Of a DNA stretch of 64,000 bases, positions 25,654 to 36,900 are shown in pieces. How positions within the stretch are numbered: position 1 is the stretch's first letter; every line of letters starts with the position of its first letter. The notes below the pieces were generated by a model. That model was not told where the DNA came from, made no database searches, and saw nothing but the letters and a program-made list of their open reading frames with translations. The translations under genes were made by a program, and so were the position numbers. This DNA is from Neolentinus lepideus HHB14362 ss-1 (lineage: Eukaryota > Basidiomycota > Agaricomycetes > Gloeophyllales > Gloeophyllaceae): contig KV425552.1 in NCBI GenBank assembly GCA_001632425.1, positions 691,862 to 755,861 on the forward strand, in the 5' to 3' direction.

Positions 25654-26972
25654 ATGGTGAGTCGACGCGTTTTTGGTCTTTCGACTATCGCTGACAGTGT
25701 TGTAGGCGGCCGCAAATGCAGGTGAACCGATTCCTATAGAAACGGCTCATGAGGATATGATTGTAGGTGTCGTGCAAGGAACTTGACTGACTCCCTGACC
25801 ATTCGTGCAGCATGATGCCCAACTGGATTACTACGGAAAGCGGCTCGCGACATGCTCTTCTGACCGGACGGTGAAAGTCTTTGACGTGGTGGAGGGTGAT
25901 GCGCGCAAGACGGCAGGGCATACGCTCAAGGGGTAAGTAAGTCTCGACCGCTCAAGACTTTTGGAGTACTCGCTAACGTTGCGCAAGGCATACGGGACCA
26001 GTCTGGCAAGTCGCATGGGCACATCCGAAATATGGGTCCATCTTGGCGTCATGCTCGTACGACGGGAAGGTACTGATTTGGAAGGAGCAGGGTCCGGGAG
26101 CTGGAGGGTGGACGAAGATCAAGGAGCACACATTACATAGCGCATCAGGTATGCTTAGTGCCCTACTGTGTGTCTACATGTGTTCTTAGTCTTTGTGACC
26201 TCAAGTTAACTCCGTGTCATGGGCACCCCACGAACTCGGCGCCATCCTTGCCTGTGCTTCCTCCGACGGCAGAATATCCGTCCTGACCTTCAAAAGTAAG
26301 CCCATTCAGGCCCAGCCATATCCCCATCTCATATCTATCCGAATGTACAGACGATGGCCAATGGGGTGCCGATATCTTCAACGGACACGCCATTGGATGC
26401 AACGCCGTCTCCTGGGCGCCCGCCGTCCAACCTGGCTCGCTCATTATGCCACAGGCGAATACTGTACCCGGACAGGCACCGCCGACGCTTCAGACGGTAA
26501 AGCGCTTCGCTAGCGCGGGCTGTGACAATGTCGTAAAAATTTGGGCGTTCAATGAGGAGTCTCAGTCGTGGGTCGAGGAGGAGACGCTCGAGGGCCACAC
26601 AGACTGGGTCCGCGACGTCGCGTGGGCACCGAATATTGGTCTGCCCAGGAGCTACATTGCCACTGCATCCCAGGCGCGTGCATGTGTTGGCTTCGAAGTT
26701 GGCGTGTATTTAACGACTTACAGGATAAGACTGTGTTAATCTGGACAAAGGACACTCCAACATCCCCATGGGTCAAGACCTCACTAGACCCCTCATCAGC
26801 GTCCGTCGCACCCGTTTCATCCACACCCGACAAGTTCCCCGATGTTGTTTGGCGCGTCTCGTGGAGCCTAGCCGGGAATATCCTGGCCGTCAGCTGTGGA
26901 GACGGGAAAGTTACATTGTGGAAGGAGAACTTGAAGGGGACGTGGGAGTGTGTAAGTGACATGACGAGCTAA
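25654..26972 (+). CDS. sec13: Sec13, WD40 subunit of COPII coat and nuclear pore
   Basis: Seven exons (25654-25656, 25706-25762, 25811-25932, 25988-26148, 26206-26295, 26351-26673, 26724-26972) give 334 residues, the usual Sec13 length. The first coding exon is the ATG alone. Sec13 motifs run through: [107 protein letters not shown] and [19 protein letters not shown]. Sec13 forms a six-bladed propeller completed by Sec31 or Nup145C. The last intron has no GT donor that keeps the SQDKTVLIW junction; a GC-AG intron (GCGCGT at 26674) does. The 3' end is 151 bp from the end of the convergent EF-G1 gene. Confidence 0.95.
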
Positions 26973-27123
26973 GCTCCTATTCAGTAGCTCTATAACCCGG
27001 GAGGCTTTGCTGTGTGGTGACTTTTCATCAGAACATTCAGCGGGGTAGATGATTATCGGTGAGATGTTAAGTGTAGATGTACATAAACATGTGTGAGGTC
27101 TACGGTAACGGTAGCTAAAGCAT

Positions 27124-30051
27124 CTATTTCTTTGCTTGAGGAAGAGATTTGCGGTAGGCATCCTCGAGTTCCTTCTGGACATGAGGGAGGACAGGCAAGT
27201 GGGTCTGTAAAAATATCGTCAGCGGGTACACTTTCTCTCGCAGCGCGATAGATGTTACCTTGTACTCCATGCTGAATTCACCCTTGCCTTGCGTTGCACC
27301 TCGCAACTGACTGGAATAGCCGAACATGTCGTTCAACGCAACCTCGGCGATGCAGGTGAATTCGTCTTCGCGAACCTCGCTATCGATGATAGTACCGCGT
27401 CGAGAGTTCAAACCACCAATAACAGCACCTGTGCCATCACGTAAACATACTTGAATTTAAAGATAGCATCAACACGTACTCTGGAACTCAGTGGGCGCAA
27501 CAACCTCCACGGTCATGATAGGCTCGAGGATGACGGGCATGGCTTTTGAGTAGATTTCACGGAAGGCACCGATACTGGCAAGACGGAAAGCCAATTCGGA
27601 TGAATCGACGATGTGGAAAGCACCATCCTTCAGGACCATGCGACAGCCCGAGACCTGGTTACCGGAAAGCGAGCCCTTCTCAAGAGCCTCATAGAAACCC
27701 TAGCATAGTACGTAATTAGCGGCTTAAAAAAGATCACAGCGGAGTCGATTATGCACCTTTTCAACAGCAGGAATGTAGTTAGACGGGACGTTTCCACTCA
27801 TGACTACGCTCTCGAACGCGACGTCCTTGCCCGTCTCCGGATCTGGTCCGCAGGGCTCGATATACCCAATGATCTTGGCGTACTGACCAGCACCACCGGT
27901 CTGTTTCTTGTGCGTGTAGGTGAAGTCCGCACGCTGGGTGACAGTTTCACGGAAGGCAACTTTCGGCTTGCCCGTGGTGCATTCGACATTGTATTCACGC
28001 CTCATACGTTCGACGTAGATTTCGAGGTGAAGCTCGCCCATACCAGAAATGATGGTCTGTGGCAACGTGAATATCTTGGAGAACTGAATGAGTGGTAGTG
28101 CCTATACCTCTTTACTCTCTTGGTCGATGTGGACCTTGAATGTGGGGTCCTCCTTCTGGAAACGATTCAGAGCTCGAGAGAAATTGGGCGACTCCGTCCC
28201 GACTGGCTTCAGAGCCAATGAGATTACAGGTTCTGGAACATACATAGATGTCTGTGACTCTCTGTGAGCACATGTCTCCAAGGGACGAAAATATGGACCA
28301 ACCATGGAGAACGCCGTAGAACCGTCAGTGAAAGTGTCGCCCGAAGCACATTCGACTCCGAACATGGCACAGATTTCACCGGGCCCGATCTCTTCAATGT
28401 CCTTCGCAGTATGTCAGATGTCTTCTCTTAAACTGAACAAACGCTGTAATCACCTCCATCTCATTACTGTGCATGCGCACAAGACGAGGAACCTTGACCT
28501 TCTTGCCAGTACGAGCGTGGTAGATAAACCCGCCCTTCCTAATACTGCCCTGGTACACCCGCATGTACGTTAATTGACCGAAACGACCCTCTTCGAGCTT
28601 GAACGCTAACGCGACCAAAGGCGCTGCGGCAACAGGAGCCAAGGGAACCGGCGGGGCAGTGACAGGTTGTGCAGTATCGTGTGCAGTGACAACAGACTCA
28701 GCAGGGTTAGGGAGGTACGCGCAGACACCATCAAGGAGGGGCTGGACACCGGTGTTCTTGATCGCAGAGCCGAAGAAGACGGGCGAGAATTTGAGGCCAA
28801 CGGTTGCACGCCGGATAGCCGCGACAAGTTGCTCAAGGGATGGCTCATCGTCCATAATGACCAGCTCGGCAATCTCGTCATCCACCTCGGCGAGCTGCTC
28901 GATGAGCTCCGCGCGCTTCTGTTTGGCCATGTCGAGGATGTCGGCAGGGATCTCATCAGACTCGCGGACAGTATTACTAGGAGACGCTTAGAATTTTAAG
29001 CGTTAATGACCGAAACAGAATGCGCACCCTTTCTCGCCTTCATTGTAGACGGCTTTCCATCGGACCAGATCGACGACTCCCCTGAAGTTATCTTCAACTC
29101 CAATGGGGACGTGGATGGCAGCAGCAGCGATGCGAAGTTTTGACCGGATTTGCGAAATGACACGCCAAGGGTTCGCCCCCGGTCTAAGTAACGATTAGGC
29201 CTAGTTGATAATCTTCCAGAATCGAAGCTCACCTATCCATCTTGTTAATGAAGGAAATCCTGGGAACGTTATACCGCCGCATTTGCCTGTCAACCGTCGT
29301 TGTTTGACTCTGCAACCTTGTCAGTGGCAAACACCCAGACTCTGCATGAGAAACTCGCTTGGACGCCAGCTACCGCGCATAGAACCAAAATTGCACCGTC
29401 CAGAACCCGAAGAGCGCGTTCCACTTCAATGGTAAAGTCGACGTGACCTAATGTCAGCTTGTAAATGCGATGTTCTCCTCACAATGATGACTTGACTCGC
29501 CTGGGGTATCAATAATATTAATAGCATACTTTTCTTGCTCGCCAGTAGGCATATTGGCGTTCCAGTCGCAAAAGGTTGCCGCACTCTGAATGGTGATACC
29601 CTTCTCTCGCTCCAATTCCATACTGTCCATTTTAGCACCGACAGCATCACGACCGCGAACCTATGGCAACTTTAGCACTCTTGTGGTACAACTATGAGCG
29701 AGGGTCTTGAATACACAAACACCCGGCCCGTTTACGCTTCGATGAAAATACACGAACCTCGTGAATCTCCCGGATTCTACCAGTATAATACAAAATGCGT
29801 TCTGTTAACGTGGTCTTTCCGGAATCAATATGTGCTGAAACACCGATGTTGCGCTGCTTCCCAAGTCGTTCCAAGTCCTTAGACGTAAGCTGGTAGGTTG
29901 GATAGGTCGGAGCATCAGCGACCTCCTCTTTCAATTTGGCAGCTGTAGCCGCGGATGCAGCTCGTCGACCACCTAGAGACCATCCAGAGAAGATTTCAGC
30001 TCGACACAGCCGCCTGAGGCATGGCTGGCGGACAGCAGACGCAAAGACCAT
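27124..30051 (-). CDS. mef1: Mitochondrial elongation factor G1
   Basis: This is a multi-exon minus-strand gene; exon 1 is 30051-29758 (98 codons). The N-terminus is basic and lacks acidic residues at first ([20 protein letters not shown]), as in a mitochondrial presequence. GTPase motifs follow: [18 protein letters not shown] (G1), [20 protein letters not shown] (G2 region, diagnostic of EF-G1 rather than EF-G2), DTPG then [13 protein letters not shown] (G3), and FINKMDR (G4). Later domains include [47 protein letters not shown] and [21 protein letters not shown]1 translocates ribosomes in mitochondrial translation. A proline/alanine-rich stretch ([13 protein letters not shown]) sits between domains G and II. 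Internal exon borders were read from frame continuity, not all individually checked. Confidence 0.95.
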
Positions 30052-31009
30052 GCCAGTCGTCTAGCTTACAGTAAGTCACAGCGGGCAGCGGAAACTTTTG
30101 GGTGAAGCCACGCGAGCGTTACTACTTAATTTGGTATTTGACCTTCCAAAAGAGGCCGCTCAGACGTCCTTTGCATTCCTCGTTTTACTCCGGTAAGCGC
30201 TGGGTTCACCTTGGGCTTCCGGCATGGTTAATCATTAATCAGCTGTGATATATCTTACTTCCTTCTTTGTGTATTATTGGTGGGACTTTCCAAGTTACGT
30301 GCGATAACTAACCCACCGGCCGTGTCGCTTATGTGACATCGTCTAAATCCATATAACCCATGATTTTGAGCGTACAGTGACAGGGATGGATCACGGTAGA
30401 GTCGACTATATCATTTGACAGCAGCGAACATAATTGAGTTAAGGGTTTTCTGGAGGGACCGTTCAGCGCTCTGCGAATTGGCGCTGAGTTTTGTATGCCC
30501 CAGACAGTGAACCGACACCATCAGCATAATATATATGAATAGGGATGAAATGATTCCAGTACATCGCCGTGGGGTTTGAATGCAGTACCTTGTCTTAGCT
30601 GCATCCGCACCCGAGGTGACTGACTGCCCAGACGTTTGGGTCTAAATAGGGAGTCCCTTAATATATAGCAGCGACACCAACGGTGAATACGTACATGAAA
30701 AGGATATACCGACGATGTCAATCCAGGGACACTAAAGAAGAAGCTCCTTTGGCTGACAGCGGTTTCAAGTTCTTCTGACAAGTATCTGGAGCAGAGGTGG
30801 GTCGGGACGCACTCCAGGCGAGAGTTGCAGGGGCGTTCGAGTGAATACGTCCTGCAAGTCTTTCGCCGTTCTTTGTTTTTGGGTCTGGAGGTGCCTCCAA
30901 AAATGCTATAAAATACACTCACATCGAGCTTGGGTCTCTACCATCGCAAACACACTCTTCGCACTTGCATAGACATCACTCTCAACCACTCACCTTCCTT
31001 ATAAAAACA
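30052..31009. other. Intergenic region upstream of EF-G1 and hydrophobin 2
   Basis: This interval separates two divergent genes. No gene is supported. It contains the second copy of the TTTTCTGGAGGGAC motif (near 30443) also seen near 2206. Confidence 0.45.
30907..30913 (+). promoter_or_regulatory. TATA box of hydrophobin 2
   Basis: TATAAAA lies 97 bp upstream of the start codon, at a position matching the two paralogues. Confidence 0.7.
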
Positions 31010-31450
31010 ATGTTCTCCTTCACCAAGTTTGCTGCAATCGCTGCCGTCGTCATCCTTGCGGTCGCCACCCCCACGCCCCAGACTTTGGGGTCTTGCAACA
31101 CTGGCAGCCTGCAATGCTGCAACTCCATCCAGAAGGCCAGCGACCTCGACACCTCCACTCTCTTGGGCCTCGGGGACATCGTCTTACCCGACATCAACGC
31201 GATGGTCGGGCTTGACTGCTCTCCCATAACAGCGATCGGCCTTGGGGGTGGTGCTTCTTGGTGAACTACACATCTTAATGCAGAACGAGGACGTGCAACT
31301 GACGCCGTTTGTAACTCTGCCCGTCCGGCGTGCTGTGAGGATAACTCGCAAAGTAGGACTTAACACAATCTTCACCCTCTGGACATGGTTTGCTGACTTA
31401 CGTCTTTAGACTCTCTGGTCTCCCTCGGTTGCGTTCCAGTTAGTCTCTGA
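31010..31450 (+). pseudogene. Class I hydrophobin 2 with lesion in intron-1 acceptor
   Basis: Exons by homology are 31010-31260, 31315-31352 and 31410-31450 (109 residues). The signal peptide (MFSFTKFAAIAAVVILAVA) and all eight cysteines are present, with CNTGSLQCCNS, LDCSPI, PACCEDNS and LGCVPVSL. The lesion is at the end of intron 1. Hydrophobin 3 has TTTGTAG before its middle exon; here it reads TTTGTAA (31308-31314), so the AG is AA. The only AGs upstream in the intron (GCAG at 31280-31283 and GAG at 31286-31288) do not join in frame to the normal donor. If intron 1 is retained, translation stops right after GASW, losing four cysteines. A weak alternative donor at 31251 could restore the frame but would replace conserved residues. 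It may be a pseudogene, a regulated splice form, or a sequencing error. Confidence 0.75.
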
Positions 31451-32113
31451 GCGAGTCTCAGCTCTCAAGGCAATTCAAGGTAAACAAATTTCCCTTGCGG
31501 TGACCACTGCAACTGACCAGGTGAGATAGGCACGAAAATAGGTCTCCCAGAGATCTGATCTGATGTTGCCTCAGAACATTCGTTAGAGCATTTGTCGCCT
31601 GAGGGTACACGAGATGACAATGTGTGATATTTACCTAGTTGCTCATAAAAAACATCTAATTTTCTTTCTTTGCGTCTTCTGTTTGAGTGGGATTCCCGAG
31701 AGATTCAACCATCCTAGAATTTCTCCTTAGCCCCTAGGCTTCATATCAGGCGAAACTAGTCGGCAGAACTTCGTAAGGGCACAGCTTGAATACTAATAGC
31801 ACACTCATTGTAGACAGATTTCGCACCTGATATACACCACTTTCCTTCTTGATATATTCAAGTTAGGCTACTTCCATTCTCTGATAGTCCGGCCAGTTTC
31901 ACGATACGAATTGAAAGATGCCAAACCCGCATCACAGTTAGATTCTGACCATGACGGTCGTCCGAGGACCGAAACGCCTACAAATTTATCTGCTATTGTG
32001 TCATGGTCGCCTCCAATAAGCACGGTGGTACGACGAGTGAAAATCATAGACGTCGACAGGCAGATCACCGTTATTGCAACGTCAAAGAAAAATTGACGGT
32101 GCGTTCAATGGGT
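31451..32113. other. Intergenic, no gene recognised
   Basis: This 660-bp stretch between hydrophobin 2 and the inverted-repeat element holds only short frames without motifs. Confidence 0.4.
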
Positions 32114-32122
32114 TAAAAGCTG
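32114..32122 (+). repeat. 9-bp target-site duplication, left
   Basis: TAAAAGCTG is repeated exactly at 33087-33095, directly outside the 964-bp element. Confidence 0.9.
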
Positions 32123-33086
32123 CAGGCTCCTAAAACCATCCGTCCTTCGCGTTCTCTTCATGTACGAGGGCACGTGGCGATATCTCAATATAGATAATGG
32201 TTATGTAATACATGTCCGAATATAGAAGGTGACTTTTGGAAGAGAACGCTCAGTGACGGCTGGCCAAAGTGGCTGCCCGAGATCACCGAGCGTGACGCGC
32301 TGGCTCGCAAAACGTCAAATGTCTTCAAGAGTCAAATCGTTTATTCAGTATTTATTGCTGTTTGTACTGCTACCTCAAATGGGTTTCGAGAGCTACATTC
32401 CCAGTATTCGCCGTCGCTGTCATCGGCCTCATCGTGACTATGGGCCTCTATGACTATCTCTTCGACGACATCTTCATCGCGAACTGGCGCTTGATGCCTT
32501 TGCCGCCGTGCGAAGTTCCTCTGCATCTTGGCCTTCGACTTTCGCTGGACATGCCGCAAATTTAGGGCTGCTGGATTTGCGAGGAACACAGCATCCAGGA
32601 GATCCCACATCAATGGTGCCCGATGGCGCATCTCGAGCGCAATAGCTTCGAAATCAAGGCTGTCCAATCGCTGGCTTGTTACCTTAGAGTTTTCAATGTG
32701 CTACAATGCATACAGGATGTGCGAGTCCAATACTACAAGACAGTACTTCGAGTATTCGAAGTTCGGACTTAGTGCATAACTGAAATGTCAATCTGTGACT
32801 TCTTCGTGACTCTGAGCTCTCGAAACCCATTTGAGGTAGCAGTACAAACAGCAATAAATACTGAATAAACGATTTGACTCTTGAAGACATTTGACGTTTT
32901 GCGAGCCAGCGCGTCACGCTCGGTGATCTCGGGCAGCCACTTTGGCCAGCCGTCACTGAGCGTTCTCTTCCAAAAGTCACCTTCTATATTCGGACATGTA
33001 TTACATAACCATTATCTATATTGAGATATCGCCACGTGCCCTCGTACATGAAGAGAACGCGAAGGACGGATGGTTTTAGGAGCCTG
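32123..33086. mobile_element. 964-bp non-autonomous Mutator-like element with 272-bp perfect TIRs
   Basis: The left end 32123-32394 and the right end 32815-33086 are exact reverse complements over 272 bp by eye, starting CAGGCTCCTAAAACC. The element is flanked by the 9-bp direct repeat TAAAAGCTG at 32114-32122 and 33087-33095, a target-site duplication of the size typical of Mutator-like elements. Perfect TIRs and intact duplication suggest recent insertion. The 420-bp interior encodes a minus-strand fragment (MDSLDFEAIALEMRHRAPL...) running into the left TIR, which looks like part of a longer protein, perhaps from the autonomous relative. No transposase is present. It sits 368 bp upstream of the bisphosphate nucleotidase start codon. 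Confidence 0.93.
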
Positions 33087-33095
33087 TAAAAGCTG
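33087..33095 (+). repeat. 9-bp target-site duplication, right
   Basis: TAAAAGCTG, identical to 32114-32122. Confidence 0.9.
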
Positions 33096-33453
33096 TTGAA
33101 AGACGTACCGCGGTGTCCATGTTAGGAGGAAGCAACTATCAATTAAACGTCCCTCAACATGATACAACAACGGGATGGCAGCGTGATGCTGCCTGATGTT
33201 GCCCACACTTTGGCAGACTCCTGCTTCAGCATATGGAATATCCCTGGGATTTATGGATCATAGAGCGACATAATTCCATAAAGTAGTCATTTGAAGGAAA
33301 TCCGACTGGCTTGCCGTCGAGTCCACGTGACTCGTTTATGGAATTGCTTCAAGCCTTAGCCATCGCCCATTCTCTGCACCGTGATTTATGTCGGCAGCAG
33401 CTATAAGACGGACATCTGCCGTACGGTAAAACATCGTCCTTGTGTCTCTCATA

Positions 33454-34741
33454 ATGTCTCTCAAATTTACTGCCGAGGAGCAGGTCGCCGTCGCCGCTGT
33501 ACGACGAGCGTGCGTGCTCACTTCGTCCGTCTTCAATAAATTGGTGAAGAACGAGACACTCGTGAAGGGCGATAAGTCGCCCGTGACTGGTATGTGGATC
33601 AAATATATCAGCGAGCTCACATGAAACCTTCTGTAGTCGGCGATTACTCTGCACAAGCAGTCGTGAACACAATCCTCGGACGTGCATTCCCCGATGATCC
33701 GATCGTAGGTGAAGAAGATGCTGCCGACTTGCGGATAGAGTCCGGAACGGTACTCAAGAACCGTATCGTCGAACTGGCCAATGAAGCTTTGACATCGGAG
33801 CTCGGGATCGGAGAAAAGGCAGAGTGGGGTTTGGGTCCAGGGCAGTCACGCACGCCGGATGAGCTGCTCGATGCCATTGACCGGGGAACCTATGGTGGGG
33901 GGCGTACTGGGCGTGAGTGTATTGAGTACGATCATGTGTATCGTGCATCGCTGATCAAAACACAGGAATGTGGACACTTGATCCTATCGATGGAACCAAG
34001 GGTTTCCTCCGGGGCGAGCAGTACGCCGTCTGCCTCGCACTAATAGTGGACGCGCAAGTAGAACTCGGAGTCATCGGTTGCCCGAATCTTCCTGTAGACG
34101 CTTTGAAACCGGATGGTCCTCGTGGCTGCATATTCATTGCCGTCCGCGGTCACGGCGCTAAGCAGGCAAGTTTTATGATCTTGATCGCTCCGCGGCTTTG
34201 TACGCTCACGTTTGTTGCTTCTTCTCTAGTTAACTATGTCGGGGGCAGACCCCAAGCCACTCAAAATTCCGAGCTTCTCCGATGACAATCTCAATTTTCT
34301 AGAATCGGTTGAGGCCGCGCACTCGTCGCATTCATTTAACAACCGCGTAGCGCAGATCCTCGGTATCAAGCGCGCTCCGACGCAGATGGACAGTCAGGCG
34401 AAGTACTGCTCACTCGCTCGTGGGGATGGGGGCGTCTATCTACGGATGCCTACCGGTGTTGGGTACAAGGAAAAGATTTGGGTGCGTCTAACTTCCTATC
34501 CTGGACAGAATGCATAACGGACGCTTTGTTATCTCAGGATCACGCGCCCGGCTCTGTCTTGATCGAAGAAGCGGGTGGGATTATCACCGACTCGAGGGGC
34601 GAGCCGCTGGACTTCGGTTTGGGGCGCACCCTCGGCGAGAACTACGGATTCATTGCTGCCGGGAAAGATGTGCACGCGAAGGTGCTCGCTGCCGTGAAGC
34701 AAGCAAAGGAGGAGGAAGCAAAGTCGAAAGGAAATTTGTAG
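33454..34741 (+). CDS. met22: 3'(2'),5'-bisphosphate nucleotidase (Hal2/Met22 type)
   Basis: Five exons (33454-33589, 33637-33912, 33966-34165, 34230-34481, 34538-34741) encode 355 residues. The lithium-sensitive phosphomonoesterase motifs are all there: KGDKSPVTVGDYSAQAVV, PIVGEEDA with metal-binding Glu residues, the DPIDGTKGF loop (D-P/I-D-G-T), and near the end WDHAPGSVLIEEAGG followed by DSRGEPLDFG. The enzyme removes the 3' phosphate of PAP and PAPS, relieving inhibition of sulfate assimilation and RNA exonucleases, and is the target of Na+ and Li+ toxicity in yeast. Intron 3 begins with GCAAGT after AAGCAG, a clear GC-AG intron. The inverted-repeat element lies in its upstream region. 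Confidence 0.95.
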
Positions 34742-35436
34742 CCATGTGTAGCATGTATTCCTAGCGTATTGTAGGCGGTATCAAAGGTTGATCTGTTCAT
34801 TTTCAACGTTCACTGCTGACTATATTGTATCAAGATGTCAACGATGAGGTGCCACAACGAAAGGCCGTCATCTTAAGAGAGTATACTCGAGTGCCTTATG
34901 CCTAGGAGTTGAATAAATGTACGAGTGCATATTATCAGTACACTACAATATTGTTCAGGTTAATCTGTACATGACATCAAGATACCAACAACTTACAACA
35001 CAAAAGGTGTCAAGAAACGTCTACAGTGAAACTCGAGAAGAGGGATCAACAAACATACCTAGCCAGGCATCAGAAAAAGATCATGGCCCAGTGTCTTAGG
35101 ACTATCCATCGAATATTACATAACTACAGAAGGCACATGGTTTGTGAAGAAATGGTGTTGAAAGCGGAACTGCGATCCAGGAGAGGGTGGACACTTTGAC
35201 ACGTATCCCATTCATGTATTCACTCCAGGGAAGGACCAACGCCAGGCAAGAATGGTCAGAATGGCATTAGCAATTTGCAGGCACCGTGCCGGACAGGCCC
35301 CTCAGCGGGAGGGAGCGTCGGAGCACGAAACAAAGTTCAGTATACAAATTTGCTCATCACCCAGCGTATCGGAGCGAGCACAATGCTGAGGCAGACGCAA
35401 TCAGCTGTTCGATCTCTCTGTCAGGACACGGATCTC
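34742..35436. other. Intergenic, no gene recognised
   Basis: About 700 bp between the convergent nucleotidase and kinase genes. Only short unconnected frames are seen. Confidence 0.4.
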
Positions 35437-36900
35437 TTACTTGTTCATGAACTCCCAGGTAGAAGGTGCTTGAATCGGTCCTGACTCGTGGTTTGGTACT
35501 GGAAGAGTCGAGGCGAGGCAGGTGTGCACTTCCCCCGCCGTTGGTCGTTCCTTAGCATCTGCTTTCCAGCATCGCTCGACGAGATCTGCCAAACCAGGGA
35601 TTTCCTTCATAGAGTCCGGGATTTCAGGTCTTTCTCCCTTGATCACTGCGAAAATAACAGATACGTCATTCCTGCGTGAATGGAATGGTATAAGGCCGGT
35701 GAAGACCTAACAAACGCGACAGTGAGCGTCTGCGCACGAAGTGGAGAATACTGCACTACTTCGTGTATAGTCATTCCAAGTGCATAGATATCGCTTTCTT
35801 TTGTGTAAGGTGATGGTACATCGTCTGCTAAGTCCTCATCGGATTCAGGATTCAGGACTTCCGGGCTGGCCCACCGGCAATTGCCAGCAGTCTTTGCAGT
35901 GGTAAACTCCGAAGAGTTTGTTATGAAGGTCAGCCCGATATCGCATAATTTGGGCGTATTATCGGCATCTATCAGTATATTGGCCTTGAAAGCGAATTTC
36001 GATTCAGGTCAGCAGTACATTCTGTCGACTATATATATACTCACCCCTCGGATATCACCATGGACAATCGGTGTTTCCCGTGTGTGAATGTATTCAACAG
36101 CCTCAGCAACTTGACACATCTGTTCCCTATTGTCAATTACATGTTCACAGTTGCCATGCGCGATACGGACCAAACGAAGCTTTTCTTCCCCACCCTTCTC
36201 TGACTCTGCAGACAAGAATTGTATAATATTACCTTTCGAGTACCATGGCATGACGATGCCCGGCATATATCCGAAATCGAAGGTAAGTCCTAGTATCTCT
36301 TGAACGTATGGATGGTGCAGCGCCTTCAGAGACCTGCATAGTTCATATATATCCTGTTGAAACAAGATCAGCTTCGTAACTTGAGAAGGTGGGGAGGCAG
36401 ACAAATGCATGTCACGGAGATAAGGCGGTGTCCATGCGACCCGCGGCATCGGTACAAATGCCAGCGTCGATATCAACACGACAGAGTGGAAATGCTCAGC
36501 GCTTTACTAACGTTCTGGAGGTTCTTCATGAAGACCTCGTTTCGTAAGGAACCTCCTCGTAGCACTTTGACAGCAACCTGGAGAAATAACTGATCAAAGC
36601 GCCCGTTGAGGATCCAGCACAAAGTAAATGCACCTCTTTGCCATTATAATATACCTTCCACACATCCGAATACTCCCCTATTGTTGTGCAGTAGTTGCTC
36701 ACTCGAACGATCTTGGACGCCTTGCGGTCCTGGATTATTATCGTTATGGTTAGATTGTAGCGATAGCAGATTCAACCACAGCATCCAGGAACATATATAT
36801 TCACCAAATTCAGATTGTCCTTGTCTGTCACTATATAGGTAGCTTCATGTTGAGGCTGGAAGGAAGTCCGGCTTATCGTATTGTCCGTTACGACCGTCAT
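35437..36900 (-). CDS. Protein kinase, basidiomycete TKL-like
   Basis: The multi-exon minus-strand gene starts at ATG 36900 (MTVVTDNTISRTSFQP). Kinase motifs in order: a degenerate glycine loop (TIGEYSDVWKVYYNGKE), VAVKVLRGG with the ATP-site lysine, the alphaC-type region ELCRSLKALHHPYVQEILG, VMPWYSKGNI at the hinge, HGDIRGANILI as catalytic loop (HGD for HRD, Asp and Asn kept), LCDIGLTF in place of DFG (Asp kept), WASPEVL for the APE motif, SDIYALGMTIHEV, and CWKADAKERPTAGEV near the C-terminus. The HGDIRG and DIG variants are typical of expanded Agaricomycete kinase families; catalytic residues are retained, so activity is plausible. The last exon ends at 35437 and some exon borders are approximate. 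Substrate is unknown. Confidence 0.85.

Noticed and set aside
32229..32453. Identical 54-residue frames in opposite orientation at 32229 and 32980
   Set aside because: They are simply the two arms of the inverted repeat, not duplicated genes.
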